Assembly (NCBI GenBank): GCA_023663185.1
Contig: JAMPHY010000001.1
Span: forward strand, 376,994 to 440,993
Length of the DNA stretch: 64,000 nucleotides
Reading direction: 5' to 3'
Origin: Clostridiales bacterium
GTDB taxonomy: Bacteria > Bacillota > Clostridia > Lachnospirales > Lachnospiraceae
Part shown: in pieces, positions 24,005 through 33,848 of the stretch
Layout of the letters: every line of letters begins with the position of its first letter
Position numbering within the stretch: the stretch's first letter is position 1
Position numbers and translations under genes: made by a program
Notes under the pieces: generated by a model
Told to the model about the DNA's origin: nothing
What the model saw: only the letters and a program-made list of their open reading frames with translations
Databases searched by the model: none

Positions 24005-24709
24005 TCAAGAAATATCAAGTCTGCGCCCTTCCTGATATAAACGCAGAATCTGCGCGCCATCACGCTCCAGTATGTAATTTCTTCCCTCACATACGATTTT
24101 CTGGCTACAGAGAACATTTGGATTACGCCGGGACAATTCCTGCATGATTTCACTGCAGAGAGCAGGTTTCTTGTCAGTATCAGTAAAAAGCGCAACCGCT
24201 TTAGTCTCTTTATCCTGCCTAGTCAAACTGGACATATTCCAGTAGTCCGTACTGTCGGAGAAAGCAACTGCGATGAAATCATCCAAACGACGAACATAAG
24301 GCTCCATACCATTCATGACCATATAGTGTTCCGTGAAAAAGCAGGAAATACAGTTATTTACCGATGCACTGGGCATTACTATAAGCGTAACAGATGGCGA
24401 GGCTAATTCTCTGTCAATCTGCTGAATTTCCCCTTCCGAATAACCGGTCGTTTCCCTATAATAAGAAATCCATGAAGACTTTCTTTTATTTTTCTGTATA
24501 ATGCCAACTACCAGCAGTATAAGACCAGGAATCCCAAAGATTAAAAACATTCCCAAAAGACTAAGCAATATTGCGGCAGCTAGAAGAATAATTCCCCCCG
24601 CAATCAAACCTTTTCCTCCGCCCTTGTCAGCACGGAGAGCCTTCAAAATGCTTCCGTTTCCCTTTTTTAATAATGCCTGATAATCTTTGTGTTCTGCAGA
24701 TGCAATCAT
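24005..24709 (-). CDS. Two-TM membrane protein, unknown
   Basis: 234 residues from the second in-frame ATG (GGAG six bases before it); the first ATG at 24721 lacks a site. Two adjacent hydrophobic helices near residues 38-73 are followed by a soluble C-terminal domain with a mixed alpha/beta pattern (SVTLIVMPSASVNNCISCFF...). It may be a cytoplasmic domain anchored by a hairpin of helices. It lies 72 bases downstream of another small membrane protein gene. Confidence 0.65.
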   Translation of the reverse strand: MIASAEHKDYQALLKKGNGSILKALRADKGGGKGLIAGGIILLAAAILLSLLGMFLIFGIPGLILLVVGIIQKNKRKSSWISYYRETTGYSEGEIQQIDRELASPSVTLIVMPSASVNNCISCFFTEHYMVMNGMEPYVRRLDDFIAVAFSDSTDYWNMSSLTRQDKETKAVALFTDTDKKPALCSEIMQELSRRNPNVLCSQKIVCEGRNYILERDGAQILRLYQEGRRLDIS

Positions 24710-24781
24710 ATCTTTCTCCATTCCGCTGCGTAAGCAACATTGTATTTTATATTATTTATAATAGCCATTTTTACCTTTAAT

Positions 24782-25447
24782 TCAGTTGGATTTACGGAAA
24801 TGGTTTCGGAGCAGCAGAATACCGCCGTATACGACTCCGACCACGCCGACTATCAGGCTAATCAGCGGTATTCCCGGACGAAAAAGTGCCGACAGGGTAT
24901 AGTCATCGTCCGCCCCACACAGATATTCTGCATTCATGCTGAGCATATTCTGTCCATCAGCATCAGCGTATTTCCTGCCATATATAGAATAGAAAGAGTC
25001 TGCCACAAATGGCAAATCTTCCAGTGATTCCAGAAGAAAATATCCGCCGACCATTAAATCCATTTCATCACCCGGATTATTTACCAACAATTTGATATGA
25101 GATGCCAGTTCTTCATTTCTACCCGGAGTAAAAGAAACAATCCAGTCGTTCCGGTCACAATCGAGAAATTTTGCGATACAGTAAATCTGATTCTCATCTA
25201 TCTTGGCGCACAAAAGCTGAAGTTCTTCAATAGCATAAACCTTTTCAGGATAATAATTTTTTCCGGCTGCCACTTCATTTCCGCGGATGTCACGAACATC
25301 GTCCGTATGAAACGGAAGTATCCATAAAGTATATAGTAAAAGGCATATTCCAAGCACAAACTGGATTTTTCCGTCACGAAGACCATTGCGTTTCTTTTTT
25401 TCACGAAATAGGTTTCTTTTGTATTCTCCATAACTGCTTTCATTCAT
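24782..25447 (-). CDS. Membrane protein with extracytoplasmic domain, DUF6709-like
   Basis: 221 residues. One helix near residues 28-46 and a second near 190-212 flank about 140 residues that would lie outside the membrane ('NEVAAGKNYYPEKVYAIEEL', 'GDEMDLMVGGYFLLESLE'). The basic C-terminus (RNHFRKSN) would be inside. It resembles DUF6709-type proteins by memory only. A 10-base palindrome GAGACGTCTC (25454-25463) lies just upstream of the start and may be an operator. Confidence 0.6.
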   Translation of the reverse strand: MNESSYGEYKRNLFREKKKRNGLRDGKIQFVLGICLLLYTLWILPFHTDDVRDIRGNEVAAGKNYYPEKVYAIEELQLLCAKIDENQIYCIAKFLDCDRNDWIVSFTPGRNEELASHIKLLVNNPGDEMDLMVGGYFLLESLEDLPFVADSFYSIYGRKYADADGQNMLSMNAEYLCGADDDYTLSALFRPGIPLISLIVGVVGVVYGGILLLRNHFRKSN

Positions 25448-25527
25448 AAATATGAGACGTCTCCCATTTGAATATATTGCAAGATAAGTATAGCTGATGC
25501 CATTAAAAATAACAATAGATTATCTTT

Positions 25528-25854
25528 TTATATAGCAGTTTTCTTTTCTATTACAATCTCATATCCTAATGCGCTTAAAATATTACAAAATGTCTGTAAT
25601 GATGGACTATGGCTCTTTTTCTCCAATCGTGATATGGATTGCTGCGTATTTCCGGTCATTTCTGCAAGTTCCGATTGGGAAATATTTTCTTTCTTGCGTA
25701 TCTCAATTAATTTTTCAATCAGTTCTTTATCATTATCAGATACATAATACGTTTTTGCCGGCATTTCTTTCCGTTCCGTAACAGGTATATTCCCTTTCTC
25801 AATCTCAACTGCCTCTAATAGCCCTTGCATTGTATCATCAAAAAATTTACTCAT
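25528..25854 (-). CDS. XRE-family HTH regulator, antitoxin-like
   Basis: 108 residues, with GCAGGAGGAATAATC before the ATG. The helix-turn-helix 'ENISQSELAEMTGNTQQSISRLEKKSHSPSLQTFCNILSALGYEI' is typical of HigA-type antitoxins and small repressors. No complete toxin gene is adjacent. Only a 29-codon remnant frame lies directly upstream. Confidence 0.82.
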   Translation of the reverse strand: MSKFFDDTMQGLLEAVEIEKGNIPVTERKEMPAKTYYVSDNDKELIEKLIEIRKKENISQSELAEMTGNTQQSISRLEKKSHSPSLQTFCNILSALGYEIVIEKKTAI

Positions 25855-25856
25855 GA

Positions 25857-25943
25857 TTATTCCTCCTGCAAAATTCTCACTACAGCCTTTAACGCCTTCC
25901 TTTCATCTTCGGTTAAATCATTTATTATTTTCTCCTTAATTAG
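25857..25943 (-). pseudogene. Short upstream remnant frame ending five bases before the XRE gene
   Basis: The frame reads 'KEKIINDLTEDERKALKAVV' and a few more residues, ending TAA-TC-ATG at the regulator start. There is no ATG or GTG start. The close spacing suggests it is the C-terminus of a lost partner gene, perhaps the toxin of the antitoxin-like regulator. Confidence 0.35.
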
Positions 25944-26055
25944 TATCTACTTTACAATTTAACAATACATCAAATTTGTTGTTATGTCAATTTATATTTT
26001 AAATCGTAACCAGAATTTAGGCAAATTATAAATAAAAACCTTCACTTTTCATTCC

Positions 26056-28095
26056 TCAAAAAATCAGACAGCCGACATGATACGCAACAGCCGCCAAAAG
26101 CAGCGACATGGCGATATAATAGCCTGCCACGCACAACGTCCATTTCAGCGAATGGGTTTCATGCACGGTCGCGCTCATTGTCATAAGGCAGGGCATATTA
26201 AAGTAAAATGCGAATATAAACGCCAACGCCTCCGGCTTTGTCAAGGCGGCGGAAAGGCTCGCCGCCACCGTCGCGGAATTTGCGGTTTCCATCTTCTGCA
26301 TAGCTATCGTCTGCAGGACATTGCCATTATTGGCGTTACTGAACACCGCGCCTAAAACACCAAGAGAGCCTTCCTTTCCCATCATGGACGCAAGCCAGGC
26401 AATAAATGTCTGCCAGCGCAAGCCAAACCACATAGTTACAGGTTCAATCACGCTTCCTACCCGGTATAATAAGCTTCCTGTCAGATTCCCATCTGACGTA
26501 TAGGAAAGCGCCCACATAATGACAAGCACGATTGTCACGAGATGGATTGCCCGCTTAAACGCCGACATCATCTTGTCGATAGACCGGCGGAACAGGCTTC
26601 CCCACCGCGCCTTATGGTATGGCGGAAGCTCCATAATAAGCCCTGTCTTATCCGATTCTTTTAAGAAACGTTTGCCGAATACACGCGCCGTAAGCTGCAG
26701 ATGCAGCACTGAAACAACAAACAGCAGAAATACGACAAGCGCCGCGCCCGGTCCGAAAAACACAGTGGAAACCAGACCTACAACCGCCCATGTAGAACCA
26801 CACGGCACTACCCATGACATCGAGATTGCCGCCATTCTCTGCCCCCATGTGTCCAGCACGCGCGCGCCGGTAGCTCCGGCAATATTACAGCCAAAACTCA
26901 CAAGAAACGGCATAATTGCTTTCCCGTGCAGTCCAAGCCGCCGCATAGTCCCATCAAACACATATGAAATACGTGCCATATAACCGATTTCTTCCAAAAA
27001 TCCGAATGCAAAAGTCGTTCCGAATACAAAGCCGCACATCATAACCGTGAATGAAAAAGCCGTCCAAATTCCATCGCACAGCAGCGAAACCAAAATCGGA
27101 GCAGTATTAATGCTAAGCAGCCATTCCGACACAGGAACGGCGAGCATCGGCAGCATACTTCCCAGATACATTACTGGGGCGGCAAGCACCATTGACGCCA
27201 TAAGCCCTAAAAGGATAACCCCTGCGGCAAGCCATTTTCCCTTACCTTTGGAAACAGCCAGACGGTCGAATTTTCCCAGCTTATTTTTCTCCTGCCCCTT
27301 GCTTACGCTGTCTAAAAGGATACTGTCAATCCAGTGGAATTTACATTCTCCGGTATGCGACGCGCCGTTTTGTACGCCGTCAAGCTCCTTTTTGATTGTT
27401 AAAAGACGCTCTTTTCCGATTGAATTTTCCACTATATTCTCCGCCACCGCATCGTTTTCTGCCAATTTAGCAAAAATCCAGCCGTTTTCATATACCGAGA
27501 TGCCGCCGTCAGGCAACTGTCCCATGACATTTTGGTATGTTTTGCCAAACTCAGACTCATATAATTCAAACAACGCCGCTGAATCGGGAATCCAGTCCTC
27601 TTTTCCGCTGTACTCAAGCAGTTTATAAAATTCCGCATAGTCCTTTTTTTCAGACGCTGTAAAAGGCAGCACGGGAATGCCGAGCTTCTTCTCAATGGCG
27701 GCTGCGTCAATCTTTTTCCCCTGCGCTTTAGCTACGTCCATCATATTAAGTAAAAGTATGACCGGAACCCTGATACCTATATAATCCGCAAGCATAAAAA
27801 GGCTCCGCTCAAGCTGCGACGCATCGGCAAGTATGCAGACAAGGTCGGCGTCGCCGCCTGCAATATAATCCCTTGTGACAATCTCTTCTTCCGAGTTTGC
27901 CGCAAGACTGTATGTTCCGGGAAGGTCTACCACATTGTATGTATTTCCGGCATATTTGAAAGTACCTGAATTTTGCTCCACCGTTTTGCCGGGCCAGTTG
28001 CCGACATGCTGGTGCGAACCTGTCAGGGCATTATAAAAAGTTGACTTCCCCGAATTAGGCTGTCCTAAAAGCGCAATCGTCATTATTTCACTCAT
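26056..28095 (-). CDS. feoB: Ferrous iron transporter FeoB
   Basis: 679 residues. The N-terminal G-domain has G1 'GQPNSGKST', G3 'DLPGTYSL' and G4 'NMMD'. A helical linker and a C-terminal polytopic domain with two Gate regions follow ('GFLEEIGYMARISYVFDGTMRRLGLHGKAIMPF'). It moves Fe(II) across the cytoplasmic membrane. The start overlaps feoA by eight bases. The length fits the family. Confidence 0.97.
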   Translation of the reverse strand: MSEIMTIALLGQPNSGKSTFYNALTGSHQHVGNWPGKTVEQNSGTFKYAGNTYNVVDLPGTYSLAANSEEEIVTRDYIAGGDADLVCILADASQLERSLFMLADYIGIRVPVILLLNMMDVAKAQGKKIDAAAIEKKLGIPVLPFTASEKKDYAEFYKLLEYSGKEDWIPDSAALFELYESEFGKTYQNVMGQLPDGGISVYENGWIFAKLAENDAVAENIVENSIGKERLLTIKKELDGVQNGASHTGECKFHWIDSILLDSVSKGQEKNKLGKFDRLAVSKGKGKWLAAGVILLGLMASMVLAAPVMYLGSMLPMLAVPVSEWLLSINTAPILVSLLCDGIWTAFSFTVMMCGFVFGTTFAFGFLEEIGYMARISYVFDGTMRRLGLHGKAIMPFLVSFGCNIAGATGARVLDTWGQRMAAISMSWVVPCGSTWAVVGLVSTVFFGPGAALVVFLLFVVSVLHLQLTARVFGKRFLKESDKTGLIMELPPYHKARWGSLFRRSIDKMMSAFKRAIHLVTIVLVIMWALSYTSDGNLTGSLLYRVGSVIEPVTMWFGLRWQTFIAWLASMMGKEGSLGVLGAVFSNANNGNVLQTIAMQKMETANSATVAASLSAALTKPEALAFIFAFYFNMPCLMTMSATVHETHSLKWTLCVAGYYIAMSLLLAAVAYHVGCLIF

Positions 28096-28318
28096 TTCCT
28101 GCCACCTCCACTATAATTCCCGCGCAGTCTTCCCTGTCCACAGCCAGAAGCGTGCTGCGTATATCCAAAAGCACAGGATATTTCTTCTCATTCTGTACTA
28201 CGGAAAAACTGCTGCCCGGCGTCACGCCTACGGCGGTAATTCTTCGCTGAAAATCCGATTTACCGGCTACAGACAGCACCCTGCCTGACTTTCCCGCCCT
28301 TACTTCACTCAAAACCAT
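28088..28318 (-). CDS. feoA: FeoA, SH3-like partner of FeoB
   Basis: 76 residues, with AAGGAGGAAAC before the ATG. The fold pattern 'VRAGKSGRVLSVAGKSDFQRRITAVGVTPGSSFSVVQ' is typical of FeoA. It overlaps both the AraC gene (14 bases) and feoB (8 bases), so the three genes form a tightly coupled operon. Confidence 0.93.
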   Translation of the reverse strand: MVLSEVRAGKSGRVLSVAGKSDFQRRITAVGVTPGSSFSVVQNEKKYPVLLDIRSTLLAVDREDCAGIIVEVAGNE

Positions 28319-29303
28319 CTCTGTTTCCTCCTTCTGTATAACACATATTCAACCTGCGGTACTCCAAAGGCGACAGCCCCGTGCATTCCTTGAATACTGC
28401 CCCGAACTTTCCCTGATTGGCATATCCGCATGCAGCCGCAATCATTCCCACGCTGTCTTTTGTTTTCGCCAACTGCTGCTTAGCAAGCAAAATTCTCTTT
28501 TCCCTAAGATAAAATGAAATAGGCTGTCCATAAACCGCTTCAAAATATTTCTTTAACGCGGACGGGCTTACCCCATATTTCTTCGCCATATCCGTAATCG
28601 TATAATGGCGGCTGAGATTTTGGGTAATCATCTGTTCTACTTCATCGGCAATGCGCTTCTGTCCCTTAGTGATATAAAACCTGTCTTTAATCGGCGCAGT
28701 CCCGCCATTTATCAGCGTATAGAACAAAAGCATAAGATTCAGGCGGTAATCCTCAAGCTTCCAGTCCGCCGCCGTCAGATGTGAGTACAGCAGATTCATA
28801 AGCCTGTCGCACTCGCTTACCACCCCGCCAAGATAAGTCCCGTTATGTGCAGAAAGCAGCTCTCTAATCCAGCCGTCATAATTACAATAGTCAGACATTG
28901 CCGTAATCGGCTGCCCGGCAAGCAGGTCTAAATCAAAAACCAGCTCCAAACCCGTATAGTCACGGTTAGGATACCAATAACCGCCCTTCGGCTCATGCTC
29001 GTCAAGGCATAACATTCCCTGCTCCATATAAATATAAGTATTATCCGGCAGACAGACTTCGCAGCGCCCGCCAATACAATAATTCAGCGTTACATAATGA
29101 TGTCCGTTTTCTACACTTATATAAGGCAGATGTTTATCCTCAATCTTATTCGCCCATAATAAAATCCCATTCCACAGACAACAGACAAACATTCGGCTGT
29201 TTGTATCCTTTATCGCAACGCACGACACGCTTTCACTTAACGCAGACTGCTTATACATGGAATGGGCGAAAGCCGCTTCCAATCCGGATATATTTTCCGG
29301 CAT
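28305..29303 (-). CDS. AraC-family regulator upstream of feoAB
   Basis: 332 residues from ATG 29303. The ATG at 29318 is rejected because its own next bases (GGAGGTG) form the ribosome site for the second Met. The C-terminal double HTH has 'YTITDMAKKYGVSPSALKKYFEAVYG' and 'SVGMIAAACGYANQGKFGAVFKECTG'. The N-terminal domain probably senses a ligand. Overlap with feoA suggests it regulates iron uptake. An operator also found before the hydrolase operon lies 85 bases upstream, consistent with autoregulation or with a separate controller. Confidence 0.9.
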   Translation of the reverse strand: MPENISGLEAAFAHSMYKQSALSESVSCVAIKDTNSRMFVCCLWNGILLWANKIEDKHLPYISVENGHHYVTLNYCIGGRCEVCLPDNTYIYMEQGMLCLDEHEPKGGYWYPNRDYTGLELVFDLDLLAGQPITAMSDYCNYDGWIRELLSAHNGTYLGGVVSECDRLMNLLYSHLTAADWKLEDYRLNLMLLFYTLINGGTAPIKDRFYITKGQKRIADEVEQMITQNLSRHYTITDMAKKYGVSPSALKKYFEAVYGQPISFYLREKRILLAKQQLAKTKDSVGMIAAACGYANQGKFGAVFKECTGLSPLEYRRLNMCYTEGGNRDGFE

Positions 29304-29387
29304 TTTACGCACCTCCATTATTAATGTTTTAGCTGGTTTTGACTAACTATCCTCTGCTACCGTTTTGTTTAGGCTTTTCTATCATCA

Positions 29388-29409
29388 GTTAGTATCCACT
29401 AACCATTAT
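29388..29409. promoter_or_regulatory. Operator copy C upstream of the AraC-feoAB operon
   Basis: GTTAGTATCCACTAAC then CATTAT: the same palindrome and tail as at 23408-23429, with three differences in 22 positions. It lies about 85 bases before the AraC start, in the promoter region. Confidence 0.65.
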
Positions 29410-29491
29410 ACATATTTCACCTATCTTTTCTACTACCAACCAGCTTTTTTTACTCCATCTGACATTTGATTTTTATTCTATATTATTATAA

Positions 29492-30688
29492 CTAATGGAA
29501 AGTAAACATTCTATAGTTAGCAGATGTTGTATCATCATGAGCCCCAACCATAAATTGAGCATATGCAATAATTACAGTGTCATAATTATTCTCTAAAATG
29601 TAACTTCTAAGGTCAAGTTCCTCTTCAGCATAATTTCTAAGAATCAATGTATCTGTTTCATGAATACTTAATGATAAAAATGGTTCCATGACATTCTCAT
29701 AAGAATCACCTAAAATTAGAACTTTTCCATAATCTATATTATTATTTATACAATTAAACAGAAAATATGAATAATGCCAACTGCGATTTACATATACATC
29801 ATTTTCCGGGTTATAAACTTCCTCATTTATAAAGTCATCAAAAGTTCCATCATAATTTCCAAGATTTTTGAAACAATAACTTGTTTCAAAGTTCGGCTTT
29901 ATTTCCGTGTAATCATCCAAGCCCACATAAGATTTAGCAATTTTTCTCCCTTGTTCGCCTAACCAGCATTCTTTCCATTCAACATAACTATAGTTTTCTT
30001 CATCATATATTGATGTGTCAATATTGTAACCACAGTATTGATTTAATCCGCCAGCTATAATCCGTGCCGCCCATAAAGCCGTTCTGGTAGTCCAGTGATG
30101 GTCTGTTCGATAGAACAAATTAAATATATTGATATTTTCTTCTCTTATGTTATCTCTTAAGTCAATAGTATTTACGCCAATGGCTCTTATACGTTTCAAA
30201 AAAGTGTCCATATTTCTGTTGCTGTATGTTTCTACACCAAATTCATTCAGAAACAAACTATCATCGTCATATTTTGTCGGTTCATTCACATACAATAGAT
30301 TGACGCCGTTATCATCAAGAAATTTCTTAAAATCTACTATTTGTTCATATTCATAGTCCGTTGACGTGTATGGAGACGCAGAAACAATATATAAATCATC
30401 GGTCACATACATCCCCATATCACTATAAAATCCCCGTATATTCAATTTTTTTGCCATTGCACCATTGTAGTCTATCATTTGCTTCTGATACGGCGAGGCG
30501 GCAGCGAACTCACTCTCTATGTCCTCCACTGTAATTGCCCCTTCACTATCAAGGGAATTGGTATCTTGTTTAAGGTAATCGCTTAATTTCTGCAGTTGTC
30601 CATAAGCGCCATTCCTTATAAAACCCACAAACAGAAAGATGATAAAGCATACAGCTATACAATTTTTGATTTTATTTTCTTTAACCAT
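29492..30688 (-). CDS. DHHW-family (AlgJ/AlgX-like) protein, partner of the MBOAT
   Basis: 398 residues, with TAGGAGAGAT before the ATG. One N-terminal membrane helix (about residues 8-24) is followed by an extracytoplasmic SGNH/AlgX-like domain. The signature 'YRTDHHWTTRTALWAARII' carries the DHHW motif, and 'VLILGDSYENVMEPFL' gives the GDS serine. These proteins transfer acyl groups onto cell-surface polysaccharides with an MBOAT partner, encoded 14 bases upstream. The glycan is unknown. Confidence 0.88.
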   Translation of the reverse strand: MVKENKIKNCIAVCFIIFLFVGFIRNGAYGQLQKLSDYLKQDTNSLDSEGAITVEDIESEFAAASPYQKQMIDYNGAMAKKLNIRGFYSDMGMYVTDDLYIVSASPYTSTDYEYEQIVDFKKFLDDNGVNLLYVNEPTKYDDDSLFLNEFGVETYSNRNMDTFLKRIRAIGVNTIDLRDNIREENINIFNLFYRTDHHWTTRTALWAARIIAGGLNQYCGYNIDTSIYDEENYSYVEWKECWLGEQGRKIAKSYVGLDDYTEIKPNFETSYCFKNLGNYDGTFDDFINEEVYNPENDVYVNRSWHYSYFLFNCINNNIDYGKVLILGDSYENVMEPFLSLSIHETDTLILRNYAEEELDLRSYILENNYDTVIIAYAQFMVGAHDDTTSANYRMFTFH

Positions 30689-30702
30689 TCTTTTTATCTC
30701 TC

Positions 30703-32283
30703 CTAAAAATTAGCGTATGCAAAAGGATTATTTTGCCCGGCTACAACATAAGACAGCGACCATACAAACAAAAAAACAATTACTATCCCAACTAATGTAT
30801 CATATAAAATCTGCCCATGTTCAGTTTTCATTTTTGCACGAATCCACGGGATTACCGGAAAGCACAGCGCTACGGCAAATAAAATGAAAATAAAATAATC
30901 TTTTATCAAAAACAATGCTCTCCTATTGGCAACATAGTTGAAAGTAGGAATAAACATTCTCTTGATAAAACGTAGTCCTGAAACTATTCCATCAGATTTA
31001 AATAACACCCATTGGCAGCTAATAAATATCAACGAAAAGACTCTATAAACGCCCTTGAGAAACTTTGATTTAAATTTATCAGGAAGTCCTGTTATTCTTT
31101 CAAAAGCAATTAAAACAAAATAACCCAATCCCCATGCCACAAAATTCCACGAAGTTCCATGCCATAAACCTGTCAAAATCCACACCACAAAAAGATTTAT
31201 GTAAACTTGATATTTATGCTTTGTCCGAGAGCCTCCCATTTGAATATAGATATAATCTCTGAACCATTGGCTTAAGGAAATATGCCACCTGCGCCAAAAT
31301 TTAGTAACAGATTCGGTCATATAAGGATAATCAAAATTCTCTATGCACTTATATCCAAACATTTCCGAAATACCTATCGCCATATCTGAATATCCCGCAA
31401 AATCATAAAACAACTGTAGGGAATAGCATATAGCTCCCAACCAAGCATATGCTGTAGAGAAATTTTCAAACCCAGTCGAAAAAATTTCCGACGTTATCTT
31501 AGATAGTACATTTGCCAATAAAATTTTTTTATTAAATCCTATCAGAAATCGCCAAACCCCATCAGAAAATAAATTATTGCGTTCTATTTTCGACGCCTGA
31601 AAGCTATCGCCATATCTTGTTATCGGGCCGGACTGAACCTGGGCAAAAAAAGACAAATAAAGCGCATCATGCATCGGAGAATACTTATGCAGCTCTATTT
31701 TTCCTTTATATACATCTACAAGATAGGAAACTGCCTTAAATGTAAAGAATGATATTCCCAAAGGCAGCAACTGTTTTCTGATTTCCATGGAACTATCTAA
31801 AATTCTATTTAATGTGGAAATCACAAAGTTTATATACTCGTAACGTCTCCATATAATAATATCCGCAGCTATACAGCCTACCAACAATAGCTTTCTTAAC
31901 GCTTTATTACTGATTGAATTTATTTCTCTAACCAATACAACTGTTGCCGTTATGGTAAATATAAATAATGCAAAATAGCGCAGTGAGCAAAAAGGATTTA
32001 AAAACTTGTAATATCCTAATATGCTAATATTTATAACTGTGCCAAGCACAAACAATAATTTCCTCAAAATTTTATTACTAATTGAATCGATTGCCCTACC
32101 CAATACAACAGTTATCATTATAATAACTACAAACAGCATAAAATAATACAATGAACCTAAAGAATAAAAAATTAAGCTTATTATCAGTAAAACATATTCT
32201 TTTATATTATCATTTACTATATAATATGCTGCTAAGGCAATCGGCAAAAAACAAAAAAGAAACAATAAACTGGTTATATCCAT
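30703..32283 (-). CDS. MBOAT O-acyltransferase
   Basis: 526 residues, polytopic. Hallmarks are 'LPLGISFFTFKAVSYLVDVYKG', 'DFAGYSDMAIGISEMFGY', 'FWRRWHISLSQWFRDYIYI' and the catalytic His region 'TGLWHGTSWNFVAWG'. It passes an acyl group (often acetyl) across the membrane to the DHHW partner. The N-terminus carries an internal repeat: the motif 'REINSISNKALRKLLLV' is a second copy of 'RAIDSISNKILRKLLFV', about 60 residues apart, with similar DNA. Confidence 0.92.
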   Translation of the reverse strand: MDITSLLFLFCFLPIALAAYYIVNDNIKEYVLLIISLIFYSLGSLYYFMLFVVIIMITVVLGRAIDSISNKILRKLLFVLGTVINISILGYYKFLNPFCSLRYFALFIFTITATVVLVREINSISNKALRKLLLVGCIAADIIIWRRYEYINFVISTLNRILDSSMEIRKQLLPLGISFFTFKAVSYLVDVYKGKIELHKYSPMHDALYLSFFAQVQSGPITRYGDSFQASKIERNNLFSDGVWRFLIGFNKKILLANVLSKITSEIFSTGFENFSTAYAWLGAICYSLQLFYDFAGYSDMAIGISEMFGYKCIENFDYPYMTESVTKFWRRWHISLSQWFRDYIYIQMGGSRTKHKYQVYINLFVVWILTGLWHGTSWNFVAWGLGYFVLIAFERITGLPDKFKSKFLKGVYRVFSLIFISCQWVLFKSDGIVSGLRFIKRMFIPTFNYVANRRALFLIKDYFIFILFAVALCFPVIPWIRAKMKTEHGQILYDTLVGIVIVFLFVWSLSYVVAGQNNPFAYANF

Positions 32284-32485
32284 TAATATATTTTTCCTTT
32301 ACTACTGTATTTTTCATAAGCATATAGAATTTCCGCATAAATTAATACTGATATGCCATTAATAATAAGTGTGCCAATATTATCTAGTATATCTTACCTC
32401 ATTGAAATTTCAAGTGTTTTCCTATTTTACTATTCATTCTATATATTTTTACCATTATTAAACAACTCATATTTTAGTCAGAAAA
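32284..32485. other. AT-rich gap between MBOAT and MATE genes
   Basis: The gap must hold the MBOAT promoter. A short direct repeat ATTAAT... is present, but nothing else can be supported. Confidence 0.4.
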
Positions 32486-33814
32486 CTATACCCGGATTTT
32501 CTCAACCACCTTCTTAAGCCGCCCCATATAAACCACCGCAAGCGCAGAATAATTGATAAAAAGCCCGATAAACACCGCCCACAATCTCCCGCCGAGCATA
32601 TATAGGGCAACTATCGCCGCCAAGACAACCGCGTTCACCAAAGCTGTTATATAAAGCACATATTTCCCGTCGCCGCACGCCTGAAGCGCATATTTATATA
32701 TGGTCTGGATTGGATTAAATATGTTCATGACAACCATAGGAATAATAATCCCGCCTGCAAACGCAATTAAATTCATATCGTCCGATATAATCCGCGGAAC
32801 ATCTTTTCTAAAAACCACAACCGCTATGGCTAAAACCGCGTAAATTGAAGACGACACAGTGGCACTCATGACGGACAGCTTCTTAATCTCCTCATAGGCG
32901 CGTCTGCCGATTTTTTCACTTATTAACGTCAGCGTGGCTGAGCCGTACATGTGCATTGAAAGCAGCGCAATTTCCAGAATATTTTTTACCAATAAATACG
33001 CCCCTATCTCATTTATTCCTATATTGGAGATTATGGCGTTAATAACTACGACAAAAACGCTTCCTTCTAAAAGCTCCTCCCCCAGCAGCGGCAGATTTAC
33101 TTTTATCAGTTCTTTAGCATTTTCTAAATAACGTTTGTTCTTATTCCAAAAATATGCGATATCCTTCCTTGCCGCCCATACTAAAACCAGCATATTCACA
33201 AATACGCTGACGATTGTAGCTATTGCCGCGCCCATTGCATTTAATTTGGGAAAACCGAACTTACCGAAAATCAAGATATAATCAAGCACTGTATTTAAGA
33301 TGGCAGAGCCTGTTGAAAAGAGCATGAGCCTGCTTGTGTTTTTCATAATCTTATAGTATGAATTGCAGGAAAAAATCACTAGCTGAAACAGCATATAAGG
33401 ACAGGTGATATACGAATAAACAACCGCAGCGTCTAACGCCGCCCCTGAAAGACCATATAACTTTATGTAAACCATTTTACAACATACAACTGTAGCAATA
33501 CCATACACAATTCCAATTATTATGTCAACCAATAGGGAAGCCATAAAGACTTCCCTGAATTCTTCCGTATTTTCTTCTCCCTGTTTCTTAGAACCGATAA
33601 TGTTAAATGCAACCGCAATACTGCCAAAAACCCCAGCCATAAGATTCATTAACGATATCGCTATTCCAATCGCACCATACGCCTCGGCGGATATCCTGCC
33701 GATAAACATCTCGTCAATCAATCCAATCGACATACAGGCAATATTCTGCACAATCAAAGGAATTGCAAACTTATTAAGCGCCTTTAAGCTACTTTTATCC
33801 ATGCGTATAAACAT
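32486..33814 (-). CDS. MATE-family efflux transporter
   Basis: 442 residues with 12 predicted helices in two similar halves. The first helix pair reads 'FAIPLIVQNIACMSIGLIDEMFIGRIS', typical of MATE Na+/H+-coupled drug exporters. It stands alone between the acyltransferase pair and a chemoreceptor gene. Substrate unknown. Confidence 0.92.
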   Translation of the reverse strand: MFIRMDKSSLKALNKFAIPLIVQNIACMSIGLIDEMFIGRISAEAYGAIGIAISLMNLMAGVFGSIAVAFNIIGSKKQGEENTEEFREVFMASLLVDIIIGIVYGIATVVCCKMVYIKLYGLSGAALDAAVVYSYITCPYMLFQLVIFSCNSYYKIMKNTSRLMLFSTGSAILNTVLDYILIFGKFGFPKLNAMGAAIATIVSVFVNMLVLVWAARKDIAYFWNKNKRYLENAKELIKVNLPLLGEELLEGSVFVVVINAIISNIGINEIGAYLLVKNILEIALLSMHMYGSATLTLISEKIGRRAYEEIKKLSVMSATVSSSIYAVLAIAVVVFRKDVPRIISDDMNLIAFAGGIIIPMVVMNIFNPIQTIYKYALQACGDGKYVLYITALVNAVVLAAIVALYMLGGRLWAVFIGLFINYSALAVVYMGRLKKVVEKIRV

Positions 33815-33848
33815 AATATTAAACCTCTGACTTCGCAGCGCCGCCCAT

